64,000 nucleotides of DNA from contig NZ_CP060010.1 of NCBI RefSeq assembly GCF_017798205.1, positions 2,046,001-2,110,000 on the forward strand. The letters run 5' to 3'. Every line of letters starts with the position of its first letter. Within the stretch, counting starts at the first letter, position 1. The notes beneath the pieces are model-generated. The model had not been told where the DNA came from, made no database searches, and saw nothing but the letters and a program-made list of their open reading frames with translations. The stretch comes from Cognatishimia activa (lineage in GTDB: Bacteria; Pseudomonadota; Alphaproteobacteria; Rhodobacterales; Rhodobacteraceae). Of the stretch, positions 63,435 to 64,000 are shown in pieces. The position numbers were made by a program, and so were the translations under genes.

Positions 63435-64000
63435 ATGACAGACGGTAAACCCAAGTCTTTCCAAGAGATCATTTTGCGGCTTCAGAGCTACTGGGCGGCA
63501 AAGGGATGTGCGATTATGCAGCCTTACGACATGGAAGTGGGCGCGGGCACGTTTCACCCGGCGACCACCCTGCGTTCTTTGGGTAGCAAACCTTGGGCCG
63601 CGGCCTATGTTCAGCCGTCTCGCCGTCCGACCGATGGGCGCTATGGTGAGAACCCCAACCGCTTGCAGCACTACTATCAGTATCAGGTCTTGATCAAACC
63701 CAGCCCGCCGAACCTGCAAGAGCTGTATCTTGGGTCGCTCGAGGCGATCGGCATCGATATGGAGCTTCACGACATCCGCTTTGTTGAGGATGACTGGGAA
63801 AGCCCTACGCTCGGTGCTTGGGGTCTGGGCTGGGAAGTCTGGTGTGACGGGATGGAAGTCAGCCAGTTCACTTATTTCCAGCAAGTTGGCGGTCATGATT
63901 GCCATCCGGTTTCTGGCGAGCTGACCTACGGGCTCGAGCGTCTGGCGATGTATGTGCTGGGCGTGGACCACGTGATGGACATGCCGTTTAATGACCCGTC
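63435..64000 (+). CDS. glyQ: Glycyl-tRNA synthetase alpha subunit (3' end outside window)
   Basis: The frame from ATG 63435 is open to the right edge (188 codons). It begins [20 protein letters not shown] and contains the GlyQ signatures [57 protein letters not shown] and [13 protein letters not shown]. It is the alpha subunit of the alpha2beta2 bacterial glycyl-tRNA synthetase, and the beta-subunit gene glyS is expected further on. No strong ribosome binding site is visible. Confidence 0.95.
   Translation, partial: MTDGKPKSFQEIILRLQSYWAAKGCAIMQPYDMEVGAGTFHPATTLRSLGSKPWAAAYVQPSRRPTDGRYGENPNRLQHYYQYQVLIKPSPPNLQELYLGSLEAIGIDMELHDIRFVEDDWESPTLGAWGLGWEVWCDGMEVSQFTYFQQVGGHDCHPVSGELTYGLERLAMYVLGVDHVMDMPFNDP

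Noticed and set aside
1-64000. CRISPR arrays, tRNA or rRNA genes, prophage or intact insertion sequences
   Set aside because: No regular spaced repeats, no cloverleaf-like sequences, no rRNA stretches and no complete transposase or phage gene was seen in reading the window.

Overview
The window reads as a chromosomal segment of a marine alphaproteobacterium of the Roseobacter group (Rhodobacterales). This rests on gene content and style: TRAP transporters, a dimethylglycine dehydrogenase-like flavoprotein, hisS-hisZ-hisG with the short HisG form, a DUF2783 gene beside a flavin monooxygenase, many ATGA start/stop overlaps, and two copies of a GC-rich intergenic element ending in GGATATTTG. I saw no rRNA, tRNA, CRISPR array or intact insertion sequence.

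Layout. 1-2279: end of a metallo-beta-lactamase-fold hydrolase gene, an FAD monooxygenase and a DUF2783 gene. 2280-2800: transposase scar and an unknown small ORF. 2842-11089 (minus): a probable catabolic operon of GMC dehydrogenase, TRAP binding protein, fused TRAP permease, DUF475/TerC membrane protein, HisD-family dehydrogenase and universal stress protein. It is divergent from an IclR regulator whose best start is a TTG at 11198 and which has a palindrome just upstream. A PLP-dependent lyase, a SulP anion permease, glycerate 2-kinase, an XdhC paralogue and a zinc-free MDR oxidoreductase follow (12070-18619). The regulator-GMC-TRAP-HisD combination resembles uptake and oxidation systems for isethionate or dihydroxypropanesulfonate; the substrate is inferred, not shown.

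18622-23324 is a decaying surface-polysaccharide or secretion locus: a HlyD-type adaptor, an ABC exporter broken by a frame change that also lost its Walker A region, a DUF3131 protein cut short, an unknown fragment and a truncated acyltransferase. An OmpA-type protein follows.

24314-37448 is mostly central metabolism: zwf-edd-eda (Entner-Doudoroff, without pgl here), ilvD, a DUF1127-like small protein, rpe, an extended SDR, an SH3-domain periplasmic protein, a D-2-hydroxyacid dehydrogenase, panC-panB, a 46-residue exported peptide and an unknown anchored protein. 37630-44548 holds a DMGDH-like enzyme and a LysR-aldo/keto reductase-flavoprotein-methyltransferase run divergent from an SDR that lacks the YxxxK motif.

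44651-53932 (minus) is a coherent purine unit: xdhA-xdhB-xdhC followed by a BMP-family nucleoside ABC importer (ATPase, two permeases, binding protein), with overlapping genes throughout the first six. 54268-64000 holds dnaE, slyX, hisS-hisZ-hisG, a protease-like protein in which all three catalytic residues appear substituted, and the start of glyQ. Several clear stem-loop terminators separate these units.
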